Assembly: GCF_003182595.1 (NCBI RefSeq)
Contig: NZ_PDNZ01000005.1
Coordinates: 177,209-241,208 of the forward strand
Reading direction: 5' to 3'
DNA: 64,000 nucleotides
From: Prosthecochloris marina
GTDB lineage: Bacteria; Bacteroidota; Chlorobiia; Chlorobiales; Chlorobiaceae
The translations under genes were made by a program, and so were the position numbers. The stretch's first letter is position 1, and each line of letters begins with the position of its first letter. Under the pieces are notes generated by a model that was not told where the DNA came from, ran no database searches, and was given only the letters and a program-made list of their open reading frames with translations. Positions 10,705 to 20,888 of this stretch are shown here, piece by piece.

Positions 10705-13134
10705 ATGAACACGCAAAGCGACGATGTTCGTGATAACCGTTTTAGGGAAGATCCTGTTTCGCTGCTCGACCTTTCACCGAAGCGGTGGCTTTTACGAAGA
10801 AGCGGGTACAGCAGCCGTCCCAAACGGTTACAGGTCAACGAAACGTTGATGACAATCGGTAACGGTTATCTCAACATCAGAGGTAGCCTGGAAGAACTGC
10901 CGCCCGGCAGTTACAGGGGAATGTATATCAATGGAATATATGACGGGTCCGAAGCGGACGTTGAGGAGTTGGTCAAATGTCCTGTTTGGACCGATGTTTC
11001 GTTGTGGATCGATGGATTGAAAGTCTCCCTGCCGGATTGCAAGGTGATCCGTCACGAGCAGATGCTCGACATGAGAAAAGGGATCCTCCATCGGAAATCA
11101 AGGTTCCGTCTCCCCAACGGTAAAATTGTAACGTTTGCGACAACAAAGCTTGTTTTTTTGCACAAGGTACACTGGGGGTATATGAGGGTCAAGATTGTGC
11201 CGGAAAACTTTTCAGGTAAGATCCGGGTACTAAGCGGCCTGAATGGGGACGTTCTTAACCGTGGTTTTTTCCCCGGGGAACAACTCAAGCACCTTCACCT
11301 CGAACGTATCGAACGCGGACGCGATCTTATGTATCTGGAAATGAAAACAAGAGAGCACGGGATCCGTATTTCCAATGCAGCATCATGGCGAATGGTCGAT
11401 CAAGGAGGAACTTCTGTCACATGGGAGCCAAGAATCTACGGAGAGAAGTTTACCAGTGAGATGATATTGGATGTGAAAAAAGGTTTTTCCTATGAGTTTG
11501 AGAAATATGCGGTGGTCTATACAAGCAGGGAGATTCCCGAAGAGCGGATGTTCAACGGGACTATCTGTGGCTTGAAATCCTATCTTCGTAACGGTGCTTA
11601 CAGGGAAATCGCCAGTCATATCAAACTTTGGGAAAAGTCTTGGCAGCAGGCCGATATCGTCATAGACGGGGACCGTAGTGCGCAGCAGGCCATACGTTAT
11701 AACATGTATCAGCTTCTGATAAACGGTCCGAGGCAGAGAGGGAGTATAGGGGCGAAATTTCTCAGTTCGGAAGGATATCTCGGGCATGTTTTCTGGGATA
11801 CCGAAATCTTTATTTTTCCATTCTATCTTTACAATTTTCCCGACATAGCGAAAAACATGCTCATGTACCGTTATGAAACGCTGCCCGGGGCGATAACGAA
11901 TGCAGAGCGTGCCGGTTACAAGGGGGCGAAATACGGCTGGGAAACCGCTACGACCGGAGAAGATGTCACCCCAAGGTTTGCATCGAAACTTGAAAGAACA
12001 ATACGCCTCATCTATACCGGTGCAGAAGAGGATCATATCGTATCGGATGTCATTTATGCTGTAGAGCAGTACTTCAGGGTAACAGGGGATGAAGATTTTT
12101 TGCTTGATTATGCTCTTGAAATGGTCTTTCAAACTGCTCGCTTCTGGGCGAGTCGTGTTGTTGCATCAGGTGAAGTATTTGAAATCAAGACAGTTATCGG
12201 TCCAGACGAATTTCATGAGCATGTGGATAACAATGTTTATACCAACTTCCTTGTGAAATGGCATTTAAGGCTTGCCGCAATCCTGTTCGAATATTTTGGC
12301 CGCCGTGACATTGAGGAGTTTTCAGCATTGTGCAGGCAACTCAATCTGCAGCAAACAGAGGTCAGTCAGTGGATGGATATCAGTGACAGGCTTAAATTCA
12401 ACATCGATTGTTGTTCCGGACTCATCGAGCAGTTCGATGGTTATTTCGACCTGAAAGATTATGTGATAACGCGTCACGACCGCAAGGGCGGGCCGGTACT
12501 TCCCCAGGGGATTACCTATCGAAATATCAACAAGACACGATTGATAAAGCAGGCGGATGTGCTGATGATGTTTTTGCTTTTTCCTCATGCTTTCAGTGAC
12601 GAAGTCAAGCGGGTCAATTACGACTTCTACGAAAAAAGAGCGTTGCACAAATCATCCCTCAGTCATTGTTCCCACGCGATGGTCGGGCTTGCTGTTGGAA
12701 ACCGGCAGCATGCATATCGGTATTTCATGAGGACAGCATTGGTCGATTTGGAAGATTTGCACGGCAATACCGAGCTGGGAATTCATGGAGCTGCAGTAGG
12801 CGGTACATGGCAAACAGTTGTAAGAGGTTTCGGTGGGTTGACACTCAAGTCGGACCGGATTGTGCTGAGACCCTGGTTGCCGAAAAGGTGGAGACGCCTG
12901 TTATTCAAAGTTCACTGGAGGGATCGTGTCATCCGACTTGAAATATGTCATGATAATGTTTCGGTGTTTATTGAAGCCGATGTCGAGATTCCGGTGCCGT
13001 GTACATTTTGGGGTAGGTGCTTTACTATTTCTACAAACAAGCTATACACGTTCAACTATGACCCGATTCTGTGTGTAAAATCTGGAGGATGTGATGAAAC
13101 CCCTTCGCATTGCGCAAATAGCGCCGTTGATTGA
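10705..13134 (+). CDS. Glycoside hydrolase family 65 disaccharide phosphorylase
   Basis: An 809-aa soluble protein of the GH65 class (maltose, trehalose, kojibiose and nigerose phosphorylases). The N-terminal beta-sandwich (NETLMTIGNGYLNIRGS near residue 46) is followed by the (alpha/alpha)6 catalytic barrel. The general-acid Glu is E502 in GPDEFHEHVDNN. Other family motifs are GHVFWDTEIFIFPF and KQADVLMMFLLFP. Such enzymes reversibly phosphorolyse alpha-glucobioses to beta-glucose 1-phosphate and sugar. The exact disaccharide cannot be read from sequence. GGAG lies upstream of the ATG. The 3' end overlaps the downstream glycosyltransferase by 41 bases, implying translational coupling and a shared sugar pathway. 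Confidence 0.88.
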   Translation: MNTQSDDVRDNRFREDPVSLLDLSPKRWLLRRSGYSSRPKRLQVNETLMTIGNGYLNIRGSLEELPPGSYRGMYINGIYDGSEADVEELVKCPVWTDVSLWIDGLKVSLPDCKVIRHEQMLDMRKGILHRKSRFRLPNGKIVTFATTKLVFLHKVHWGYMRVKIVPENFSGKIRVLSGLNGDVLNRGFFPGEQLKHLHLERIERGRDLMYLEMKTREHGIRISNAASWRMVDQGGTSVTWEPRIYGEKFTSEMILDVKKGFSYEFEKYAVVYTSREIPEERMFNGTICGLKSYLRNGAYREIASHIKLWEKSWQQADIVIDGDRSAQQAIRYNMYQLLINGPRQRGSIGAKFLSSEGYLGHVFWDTEIFIFPFYLYNFPDIAKNMLMYRYETLPGAITNAERAGYKGAKYGWETATTGEDVTPRFASKLERTIRLIYTGAEEDHIVSDVIYAVEQYFRVTGDEDFLLDYALEMVFQTARFWASRVVASGEVFEIKTVIGPDEFHEHVDNNVYTNFLVKWHLRLAAILFEYFGRRDIEEFSALCRQLNLQQTEVSQWMDISDRLKFNIDCCSGLIEQFDGYFDLKDYVITRHDRKGGPVLPQGITYRNINKTRLIKQADVLMMFLLFPHAFSDEVKRVNYDFYEKRALHKSSLSHCSHAMVGLAVGNRQHAYRYFMRTALVDLEDLHGNTELGIHGAAVGGTWQTVVRGFGGLTLKSDRIVLRPWLPKRWRRLLFKVHWRDRVIRLEICHDNVSVFIEADVEIPVPCTFWGRCFTISTNKLYTFNYDPILCVKSGGCDETPSHCANSAVD

Positions 13135-14182
13135 AAGTGTTCCGCCAGTCAAATATGGTGGAACTGAAAGAGTTGTCTATTCCCTTACCGAAGAGCTGGT
13201 CGAGCGGGGACATGACGTTACTCTTTTTGCCTCCGGTGACTCCCGGACATCGGCGAAACTTTATTCACTGGTTGAACGGGGACTGCGGCTCGATGGAAAG
13301 CAAGCTGCAAATGTTGTCAGCTCCTTGCTTGAACTTGCACATGTATACCATGAGAAAAGCCATGAGTTTGACATCATTCATTCGCATGTGGATTTCTTTA
13401 CTTTCCCGTTTGCGGCAACCTCCGTGACTCCAACAGTGCTTACGCTGCATGGCCGCCTCGATATGCCTGTCCTTGTCAGAATGTTACAGATATACACGGA
13501 CTTGAATTACGTTTCTATCAGCAATGCTCAGCGTTTTCCGGTACCAAACGTCAATTGGGCAGGAACGGTATACCATGGTTATCCTCCAAAATGTTTTCCT
13601 TTCAATGAATCGCCATCTGATTACTTTCTTTATCTGGGACGTTTTTCTCCTGAAAAAGCACCTGATCAGGCAATTCGTCTTGCGAAGGCTTGCGGTATTC
13701 GTCTGAAAATTGCCGCGAAAGTCGATCCGTTGGAAACGGATTATTTCAACGAATATATCAGGCCCATGCTGGACGATCCTCTCATTGAATACGTTGGCGA
13801 GGTTATGGAGGGTGAAAAAATAAAGCTTTTGAAAAATGCCAAAGCGTTGCTCAACACAATAAATTGGCCGGAACCCTTCGGACTTGTTATGATAGAAGCT
13901 CTTGCGTGCGGCACTCCGGTTATAGTAAGGCGCTGTGGTTCATCGCCTGAAATCATAAAACACGGTAAGACAGGATATGTTTGCAGCACGGAAGATGATT
14001 TCAAGCAAGCAGTGTACGGTATAGAAAAAATCAAAAGAAAAGCCTGTAGAAATGATTTTGAAAAACGTTTCAGCCATAAATTAATGGTTGATGGTTATGA
14101 AAGAATTTATTACCGTTTGCACCAACATCGAACACGGCAAAGAGTTCTTCCCCTCTCTCGGAGAGTGGTTTCGTCTGGTTGA
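13094..14182 (+). CDS. Glycosyltransferase family 4 (GT-B)
   Basis: A 362-aa GT-B glycosyltransferase. The N-terminal fold has the GGTERVVYSLTEEL motif, and the C-terminal donor site carries the E-x7-E element EPFGLVMIEALACGTPV. Donor sugar and acceptor are not evident. I chose ATG 13094 over GTG 13091 because GGAGG (13084-13088) is well spaced from the ATG. It overlaps the GH65 gene by 41 bases. Coupling to a phosphorylase suggests synthesis or turnover of a glucosyl compound, for example a compatible solute; this is inference. Confidence 0.86.
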   Translation: MKPLRIAQIAPLIESVPPVKYGGTERVVYSLTEELVERGHDVTLFASGDSRTSAKLYSLVERGLRLDGKQAANVVSSLLELAHVYHEKSHEFDIIHSHVDFFTFPFAATSVTPTVLTLHGRLDMPVLVRMLQIYTDLNYVSISNAQRFPVPNVNWAGTVYHGYPPKCFPFNESPSDYFLYLGRFSPEKAPDQAIRLAKACGIRLKIAAKVDPLETDYFNEYIRPMLDDPLIEYVGEVMEGEKIKLLKNAKALLNTINWPEPFGLVMIEALACGTPVIVRRCGSSPEIIKHGKTGYVCSTEDDFKQAVYGIEKIKRKACRNDFEKRFSHKLMVDGYERIYYRLHQHRTRQRVLPLSRRVVSSG

Positions 14183-14291
14183 TAAATAATTTGAAAATGT
14201 TATACTGCAGTGCCTGTAAAGGAGCCGCTTGCTGTAGTGTTTTGTTGAGAAAGAGGTTTTTTTCGGGGCGGCTAATTTCTGTGTAAAACTG

Positions 14292-17200
14292 ATGACCGAA
14301 ATGGATTTTGTGCATTTGCATACGCATACTCATTTTTCCATGCAAAGCAGTCCGATTTTCCCGCATGAACTTTTTGCGGCTTGCCAAAAGAGTGCAATGC
14401 ATACTGTTGCGGTCACCGATTATGCTGCAACCTTCAATATGCCTGAGCTTTTCAGCCTTGCAGATGAGGCTGGTGTCAGACTGATTATAGGGAGCGAAAT
14501 ATATCTTCTCGAGCGAGATGCATATCATAACGGCAAGAGCTTTTCTTCCCCTTCATTGATATTGCTGGTGAAGAATGAGGAAGGTTACAGAAACCTTTGT
14601 GTTTTACTCTCGAAAGCAGCTCGTGAGGGCTTTATCAACGGCATGCCACATGTTGACAGTAATTGGCTTGCGGATGCCTGTGATGGATTGATTTGCCTCT
14701 CTGCCTACTATGCCGGTCGTATCGGTAGAGCGCTGCTGGCTGGTAACTTCGAAGAGGCAACTTCGTTTACGACTTTCTACAAGGATATATACGGTGAAGA
14801 TTTTTTCCTCGAGTTGCAGCGCCACCATACTTCATTCGATGAAAAGCTCAATGCCGATACGATTCGGCTTGCCGAAGAGAACGGTGTAAAGCTGGTCGCT
14901 ACCAATAATGTTCATTATCTCGAAAGAAAAGATGCCGATCGTTACCGGGCTATGGTCGCTATTAGAACCAAGGAAAAGTTATCCAGCAATCAGCTCCAGT
15001 GTCTACCGAGCAATGAAAACTATTTCAGATCTTCAAAAGAGATGGCCGATCTGTTCGATGATGCTCACGGTGAACTCTCAAATACGGTCAGCATTGCGGA
15101 AAAGTGTACATATCGCTTTCGAAAAGAAGAGCCGAAGCTTCCTCATTTTCCCCTACCTGCAGGATTTGACGATGAGGTACAGTATCTGAGACATTTGACA
15201 TATGAAGGTGCAAAGGAAAAGTACGCTGATCCTGAATCTCAGGGCCTTTCAGAAAAAATGGTCAACGAGCGGATTGAAAAAGAACTGGAAACTATTTCCA
15301 GTATGGGGTTCAGCTCCTACTTCCTGATAGTCAGCGACCTTATTGCTGCGTCACGCCGTATGGGATATTCTGTCGGACCGGGAAGAGGGTCTGCAGCCGG
15401 AAGCATCGTCGCCTATCTGACGGGTATTACAAGCATCGACCCTTTACGTTACAAGTTGCTTTTTGAACGTTTTCTCAATCCGGAAAGAGGATCGATGCCG
15501 GATATCGATATTGATTTTACGCCGGTCGGCAAGCAAAAGGTTCTCGAATATACCGTTGAGAAATATGGTGAAGAAAGTGTCGCAAAAGTCGTTGCGATCG
15601 GTACGCTCGGAGCAAGAGCTGCAATTCGAGATGCCGGACGTGTACTCGAAGTACCGCTTACCGTTGTTGACCGGTTAGCCAAACTTGTGCCGGGAAAGCC
15701 TGGAATAACCTTGAAGAAGGCGATCGATGACGTCGGTGAGCTCAAAGATTCAGTCAAAAGTTCTTCAAGAAATGCCAACTTAATGGACTACGCCCAAGCT
15801 CTTGAAGGGAGGGCGAGGAACGTTTCGATGCATGCTGGTGCGGTTGTCATTACCAACGGCAGACTTGACGAGCAGGTGCCTCTGTATGTCTCCAACAAAA
15901 TCGAGACGGAAGAGCGCAAATATGCCGATGAGATGAAACAGGACGAGCTTGAGCGTGGAGCGGCGAAGTCAGGTAGTGATGATAAACAGGTTGTGACGCA
16001 GTTTGACAAAAACTGGATTGAAAACGCAGGGCTGCTCAAAATCGACTATTTAGGACTTGAAACCCTTGCAGTCATTGATGAAACACTTCATCTGATCAGA
16101 AAAAGACATGGCGTTTCTGTCGATCTGGAAAAGGTTCCTATGGACGACAGAAAGACTTTCAGGATTTTTCAGGAAGGTAAAATGGCTGGGATTTTCCAGT
16201 TTGAATCCCAGGGTATGCAGAATTACATGACAAAACTTCAGCCGACGCAGATTGGTGATATCATAGCCATGAGTGCGCTGTATCGGCCGGGGGCTCTCAA
16301 TGCCAAAATCGATGAGAAGCGAAATGCAGTCGATCTGTTTGTCGACCGGAAACATAATCGTGAGCCGATAGACTACATGCATCCAATGCTTGAGGATTTT
16401 CTCAAAGAGACGTATGGGGTGATTGTGTACCAGGAACAGGTCATGCAGATCTCACAGGTCATGGGTGGTTTTTCTCTGGCAAAAGCGGATAATCTCCGCA
16501 AGGCAATGGGTAAAAAGAAGCCGGAGATCATGCAGAAATTCAAGGCGGACTTTGTCGAGGGTGCTGTTAAACAGGGCGTTCATGACAAGCTTGCCAACAG
16601 GATTTTTGATCTTATGGCGGAATTTGCCGGATATGGTTTCAATAAAAGCCACTCGGCGGCTTATGGTGTTCTCGCTTACTGGACAGGATATTTGAAGGCG
16701 CATTATCCGGCTGAGTTCATGACGGCCATTTTGAACAGTGAAATTGGTGATGCAGCAAGAATGAAGCACCTGACCGATGAAGCTAAAGGGTTCAATATTC
16801 CTGTGTTGCCCCCATCGGTGAATAAGAGCGATGCCTTGTTTGCCATTGAAGTGGCCGATGAAAAGGCGATGATACGCGTCGGTTTGAATGCTATAAAGCA
16901 AGTTGGTAATGCCGCTCGAGCGGTTGTTTCTGCAAGGTTGCTAAGGAAAAAAAACTTTATCAACCTTTTTGATCTGACCGCATCGGTTGATTTGCGTGTT
17001 ATGAACAGAAAGGCGCTTGAATGCCTCATTTTGGCCGGTGCTCTCGATGATCTTGATCAGGATAGGGCGAAACTGCTTGCCAATATTGACAAGGCGATCC
17101 GCTTCGGTCAACTTCAAAACAAGTCGGTGACGCTTGGCCAGTGTGGATTTTTCAGTGATGAATCCAACGAGGCGCTTCATGATTCGCTGTACCCTGACAT

Positions 17201-17864
17201 GGATGCTGCACAACCGATGCCGGAAAGTGAGCGGTTGCAGGCGGAGAAAAAACTTGTCGGTTTTTATCTGAGCCGTCATCCTCTGGAACCGTATCGTCGA
17301 GACTGGGACGCTTTTGCAAATCTTCCTCTCAACACCAGGAGTGTACAACAGGCAAGACAGTACAAAGTTATCGGTGTCGTTGTGTCGGTACGTCATCATC
17401 AGGACAGAAAAGGTAAACAGATGCTTTTCGGTAGCATCGAAGACTTTACCGGGAAAGCTGATTTTACCGTTTTTGCAAGTGTTTATGAACAATACCGCCA
17501 TCTTCTCAAACCCGAGGAGGTTTTAATGCTGATTGTAGAGGCTGAAGTCAGTGGAGGCATGCTGAAGCTGCTTGTCAGGGAGGTTGTTCCGATAAAACAA
17601 GTACGCGAAACCTGTATCGATAAAGTCATTTTAAAAATCGATGCCGATGATCCAAGTGAACTGGAAAAGCTGGAAAGAGTGAAAAAGGTTTTGGAGGAGC
17701 ATAAAGGCGGAACTGCAGTTGATTTCGAAGTCAAGGTTCAGGCAGCTGAAAATATTGAACTGTTGCGTGTATTTGCGAGGAGAAGCCCTATTGATGCCGA
17801 TGAAAAAACACTCGGTGAGCTTGAAAATATTCTCGGCCCTGATAATGTTAAGATTGCCGGGTAG
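14292..17864 (+). CDS. dnaE: DNA polymerase III alpha subunit
   Basis: A 1190-aa replicative polymerase of the C family. It begins with a PHP domain (HLHTHTHFSM), then the palm with PGRGSAAGSIVAYLTGI and catalytic acidic residues D404 and D406 in PDIDIDF. The fingers, a tandem helix-hairpin-helix region and a C-terminal OB fold (IGVVVSVRHHQDRKGKQM) follow. Length and domain order match DnaE and not PolC, since no exonuclease is inserted in the PHP domain. It starts at ATG in the sequence CTGATGACC. It precedes trxA with a 95-base gap. Confidence 0.97.
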   Translation: MTEMDFVHLHTHTHFSMQSSPIFPHELFAACQKSAMHTVAVTDYAATFNMPELFSLADEAGVRLIIGSEIYLLERDAYHNGKSFSSPSLILLVKNEEGYRNLCVLLSKAAREGFINGMPHVDSNWLADACDGLICLSAYYAGRIGRALLAGNFEEATSFTTFYKDIYGEDFFLELQRHHTSFDEKLNADTIRLAEENGVKLVATNNVHYLERKDADRYRAMVAIRTKEKLSSNQLQCLPSNENYFRSSKEMADLFDDAHGELSNTVSIAEKCTYRFRKEEPKLPHFPLPAGFDDEVQYLRHLTYEGAKEKYADPESQGLSEKMVNERIEKELETISSMGFSSYFLIVSDLIAASRRMGYSVGPGRGSAAGSIVAYLTGITSIDPLRYKLLFERFLNPERGSMPDIDIDFTPVGKQKVLEYTVEKYGEESVAKVVAIGTLGARAAIRDAGRVLEVPLTVVDRLAKLVPGKPGITLKKAIDDVGELKDSVKSSSRNANLMDYAQALEGRARNVSMHAGAVVITNGRLDEQVPLYVSNKIETEERKYADEMKQDELERGAAKSGSDDKQVVTQFDKNWIENAGLLKIDYLGLETLAVIDETLHLIRKRHGVSVDLEKVPMDDRKTFRIFQEGKMAGIFQFESQGMQNYMTKLQPTQIGDIIAMSALYRPGALNAKIDEKRNAVDLFVDRKHNREPIDYMHPMLEDFLKETYGVIVYQEQVMQISQVMGGFSLAKADNLRKAMGKKKPEIMQKFKADFVEGAVKQGVHDKLANRIFDLMAEFAGYGFNKSHSAAYGVLAYWTGYLKAHYPAEFMTAILNSEIGDAARMKHLTDEAKGFNIPVLPPSVNKSDALFAIEVADEKAMIRVGLNAIKQVGNAARAVVSARLLRKKNFINLFDLTASVDLRVMNRKALECLILAGALDDLDQDRAKLLANIDKAIRFGQLQNKSVTLGQCGFFSDESNEALHDSLYPDMDAAQPMPESERLQAEKKLVGFYLSRHPLEPYRRDWDAFANLPLNTRSVQQARQYKVIGVVVSVRHHQDRKGKQMLFGSIEDFTGKADFTVFASVYEQYRHLLKPEEVLMLIVEAEVSGGMLKLLVREVVPIKQVRETCIDKVILKIDADDPSELEKLERVKKVLEEHKGGTAVDFEVKVQAAENIELLRVFARRSPIDADEKTLGELENILGPDNVKIAG

Positions 17865-17959
17865 CTTTAATAGGTATTTTTTATTACTTTCATCACTGTT
17901 TAGTTGTATTGCTATGAAGTCTGAGTTTTTTCTATAATCACCCTTAAAACGTTTATACA

Positions 17960-18289
17960 ATGAGTGGACAATATCTGACGGCTACGGACCAGAATTTTAA
18001 ATCCGAGATTCTTGATTCAGACAAGGTAGCCCTTGTTGATTTTTGGGCGGCATGGTGTGGCCCTTGCCAGATGCTCGGTCCTGTTATCGAAGAACTTGCA
18101 GGTGAGTTTGAGGGCAAGGCTGTTATATCCAAGCTCAACGTTGACGAAAATCCTAATACCGCTGCACAATATGGTATCAGAAGCATTCCTACCATGTTGA
18201 TTTTCAAGAATGGTGAAGTTGTCGACCAAATGGTCGGGGCTATGCCGAAAAACATGATTGCCGAGAAAATCAACGCTCAAATTGCCTGA
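17960..18289 (+). CDS. trxA: Thioredoxin
   Basis: A 109-aa classical thioredoxin with redox site W32-C33-G-P-C36 and the cis-proline loop RSIPTMLIF. It is a cytoplasmic disulfide reductant. It is followed by a strong terminator and then trxB, its likely NADPH-dependent reductase, so both partners sit together but probably as separate transcripts. Confidence 0.97.
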   Translation: MSGQYLTATDQNFKSEILDSDKVALVDFWAAWCGPCQMLGPVIEELAGEFEGKAVISKLNVDENPNTAAQYGIRSIPTMLIFKNGEVVDQMVGAMPKNMIAEKINAQIA

Positions 18290-18346
18290 TTGTGTACTGA
18301 AAACCGGATCGCATGATCCTGTTTTATCGCGTCGGCGCTACTCATG

Positions 18347-18400
18347 AAAAAGCTGCTGACTGCTGTTCTCTTGTAAAGATTAGCAGTCAGCAGCTTTTCT
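18347..18400 (+). terminator. Strong terminator between trxA and trxB
   Basis: A perfect 14-bp stem, AGCTGCTGACTGCT (18351-18364) with AGCAGTCAGCAGCT (18382-18395), is flanked by AAAA on the left and TTTTCTCTC on the right. It lies 58 bases after the trxA stop. Confidence 0.9.
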
Positions 18401-18446
18401 CTCATAATCTCTATATTGTTTCAAAAAAAATAATTTACGCAGGAAA

Positions 18447-19385
18447 ATGGAGAAAGAAACTCGAGACGTCGTGATTATTGGAACAGGTCCTGCCGGCCTT
18501 ACCGCAGCTATATATGCCAGCAGAGCTAATCTCAATCCCTTGGTGGTCGATGGTGGGCAGCCTGGTGGACAGCTTATGATTACATCTGATATTGAGAATT
18601 ACCCTGGGTTTCCAGAAGGGATACGGGGGCCGGAGATGATGGGACGGTTTCGTGAGCAGGCAACAAGATTCGGGGCGGAGTTTATTCAAGGCAGCATCAG
18701 TGAGGTTGATTTGTCCAGGAGTCCTTTCTGTATCTATCTTGAAGATGGGGATCGGGAGATTCTTACCAGGACGCTGATTATTGCAACAGGAGCAAACGCG
18801 AAATGGCTGGGATTGCCTTCTGAGGAAAAATATCGGGGAAGAGGTGTATCTGCATGTGCGACATGTGATGGTTTTTTCTTCAAAGATAGTCAGGTTTATG
18901 TTATCGGAGGCGGGGACACTGCGATGGAAGAGGCGTTTTTCCTGACTCGTTTTGCCGCAAAGGTAACTGTTGTCCACAGAAGAGAGGAGTTCCGCGCATC
19001 GAGAATCATGAGTTTAAGAGTAGAAAAGAATCCAAAAATCAGTCTGGAACTGAACCAGGTTGTTGATGAGATTCTTGGTGACGGACAGAAAGTTACCGGT
19101 ATAAGGCTGAAAAACCTCAAAACAGGAGTGTTGAAAGAACATCCCTGCGATGGAGTTTTTGTGGCGATAGGTCATTCTCCAAACTCCAAAATTTTCGAGC
19201 GTCAGCTCGATATTGACGAGTATGGCTATATCGAAACCGCAAAAACATCTACTGAAACAAACGTTCCAGGTGTTTTTGCCTGTGGTGACGTGCAGGATTA
19301 TACGTATCGTCAGGCAATAACAGCTGCCGGGAGTGGCTGTATGGCGGCACTGGATGCCGAAAAGTATCTGGAATCAATACGGTAA
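18447..19385 (+). CDS. trxB: Thioredoxin-disulfide reductase
   Basis: A 312-aa FAD- and NADPH-dependent flavoprotein. The N-terminal dinucleotide fold is GTGPAGLTAAIYASRA, the redox centre is C137-A-T-C140 followed by DG, the NADPH fold is GGGDTAMEEAFFL, and the C-terminal FAD motif is GVFACGDVQDYTYRQAITAAGSG. It reduces thioredoxin, most likely the product of the adjacent trxA. It ends at a terminator that also covers the end of the convergent regulator gene. Confidence 0.97.
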   Translation: MEKETRDVVIIGTGPAGLTAAIYASRANLNPLVVDGGQPGGQLMITSDIENYPGFPEGIRGPEMMGRFREQATRFGAEFIQGSISEVDLSRSPFCIYLEDGDREILTRTLIIATGANAKWLGLPSEEKYRGRGVSACATCDGFFFKDSQVYVIGGGDTAMEEAFFLTRFAAKVTVVHRREEFRASRIMSLRVEKNPKISLELNQVVDEILGDGQKVTGIRLKNLKTGVLKEHPCDGVFVAIGHSPNSKIFERQLDIDEYGYIETAKTSTETNVPGVFACGDVQDYTYRQAITAAGSGCMAALDAEKYLESIR

Positions 19386-19400
19386 AAATTTCTAATCGTG

Positions 19401-20888
19401 TTATAAACCTTTCGTTACCGATAACGAAAGGTTTTTCTCTATCCCGAATTTTTTCAACTTACGGTACAGGGAGGAACGGCTTATTCCAAGTATTTCAGCG
19501 GTTCTTGTCTGGTTCCCGCCTGCCAGCTCGTAAGCTTTGAGAATTGTCTGAAGTTCGGCATTTTTCAGCAACAGTGCTTTGCCCTGTTCGGGAGCTGTTG
19601 TTTCTGCCGGGGGGATGTCAGGAGCTTTTTGTTCTTTCGGCTCGGGGGGAGCAGGTTTATCGATATGTGATTGATCCGAAGGTGATAGAGCAGCTGCTTC
19701 TTGCATATGAGTTTGAGGGAGAAAAGGGATCGACGTTATTTCATCGCCACTGCGATTTATGGCTGCTCTCCGAACGATATTCTGAAGTTCGCGAATATTG
19801 CCCGGCCAGTCATACATCGAAAGGTTTTCGAGGACAGAGGCGCTGAATGAGATTGGGTCAATATTGTTTGCTGTACAGAAGCTATCAAGAAAATGATTCG
19901 CCAGAAGCGGAATATCTTCTCTGCGTTCCCTGAGAGGGGGGATGAGAAGAGGATACTCTTCAAGCCGGTAATACAGATCGGCACGGAAGGTTTTATTTTT
20001 TATGGCATCGGAAAAATCTTTGTGCGTTGCTGAGATGAGCCGGAAATCGACGCTTCTTTCTTTTTTTTCCCCAACCCTTCTGATTTTTCTTTCCTGGAGT
20101 ACCCGAAGAACTTTGGCCTGGATGTCAAGGCTCATATCACCGATTTCGTCGAGAAGAATTGTACCTCCATCTGCCTGTTCGAAGAATCCTGTATGGTCGC
20201 TGTTTGCGCCTGTAAAAGAGCCCTTGACATGTCCGAAAAGCAGGCTATCGGCAAGCTCATTGGAGATCGCAGCACAGTTTATGGTTACAAAAGGGCCGTT
20301 TTTCCTTTTGCTTCCGCTATGAATGGCTTGGGCAAAGAGTTCTTTTCCCGTTCCGCTCTCCCCGATTACCAAGACGTTAACCTCGGTTTCCATCACCTGC
20401 ATTGCCTGTTCGATGCATCTTTTCAAGGCGGGGCTTTCTCCATAAATACGTCTGAAAATGTTTTGCTGTTTCAGCTCTTTTTCCAGAAGCTGGACCTTTT
20501 TTTTCAGGCTTGATTCGGAAAGGGCGTTACTGACCGTTATTTCAAGTCGATCGTTTTTTACCGGTTTGGTGAGATATTCATAAGCTCCCATTTTAATGCA
20601 CTGAACCGCCTGACTGATGTCATCGTCAGCAGTTATCATAATAACAGGCAGAACCATGTCGTTTGCTTTAAGGTATGAGAGCACCTCCATTCCGTTCTTA
20701 CCGGGCATGCTCAAATCAAGGAGTAAAAGATCGACTTTTTCTGAATTCAGGGTGTGAATACAGGCATCTCCATCATTGGCTGTAAGAGCGTTATAGCCGA
20801 GCTTGGTGATGACATGACTGATCAGCGTTCGCATTACCGCGCTGTCGTCAGCAATCAAGACATTGTTTTTTTCTCTTTTTGTATTCAT
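19401..20888 (-). CDS. Sigma-54-dependent response regulator (NtrC/AtoC type)
   Basis: About 495 aa with three domains. The receiver starts NNVLIADDSAVMRTLI, with phospho-acceptor Asp in LLLLDLSMPG. The AAA+ sigma-54 interaction domain has Walker A GESGTGKELFAQA and the sigma-54 loop as GSFTGA, a Ser for Ala variant of GAFTGA. A Pro/Glu-rich linker leads to a Fis-type helix-turn-helix (GGNQTRTAEILGISRSSLYRKL). It activates sigma-54 promoters after phosphorylation. No histidine kinase is adjacent, so it is an orphan. I favour ATG 20888; the frame is open upstream to 20954. The divergent neighbour has a -24/-12 promoter and is a likely target. Confidence 0.92.
   Translation of the reverse strand: MNTKREKNNVLIADDSAVMRTLISHVITKLGYNALTANDGDACIHTLNSEKVDLLLLDLSMPGKNGMEVLSYLKANDMVLPVIMITADDDISQAVQCIKMGAYEYLTKPVKNDRLEITVSNALSESSLKKKVQLLEKELKQQNIFRRIYGESPALKRCIEQAMQVMETEVNVLVIGESGTGKELFAQAIHSGSKRKNGPFVTINCAAISNELADSLLFGHVKGSFTGANSDHTGFFEQADGGTILLDEIGDMSLDIQAKVLRVLQERKIRRVGEKKERSVDFRLISATHKDFSDAIKNKTFRADLYYRLEEYPLLIPPLRERREDIPLLANHFLDSFCTANNIDPISFSASVLENLSMYDWPGNIRELQNIVRRAAINRSGDEITSIPFLPQTHMQEAAALSPSDQSHIDKPAPPEPKEQKAPDIPPAETTAPEQGKALLLKNAELQTILKAYELAGGNQTRTAEILGISRSSLYRKLKKFGIEKNLSLSVTKGL
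19405..19434 (+). terminator. Terminator for trxB embedded in end of convergent gene
   Basis: A 13-bp perfect stem, AAACCTTTCGTTA (19405-19417) with TAACGAAAGGTTT (19422-19434), has a 4-nt loop and then TTCTCT. Almost the whole hairpin is coding sequence for the last residues of the convergent response regulator, whose stop codon is at 19401-19403. Confidence 0.85.
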
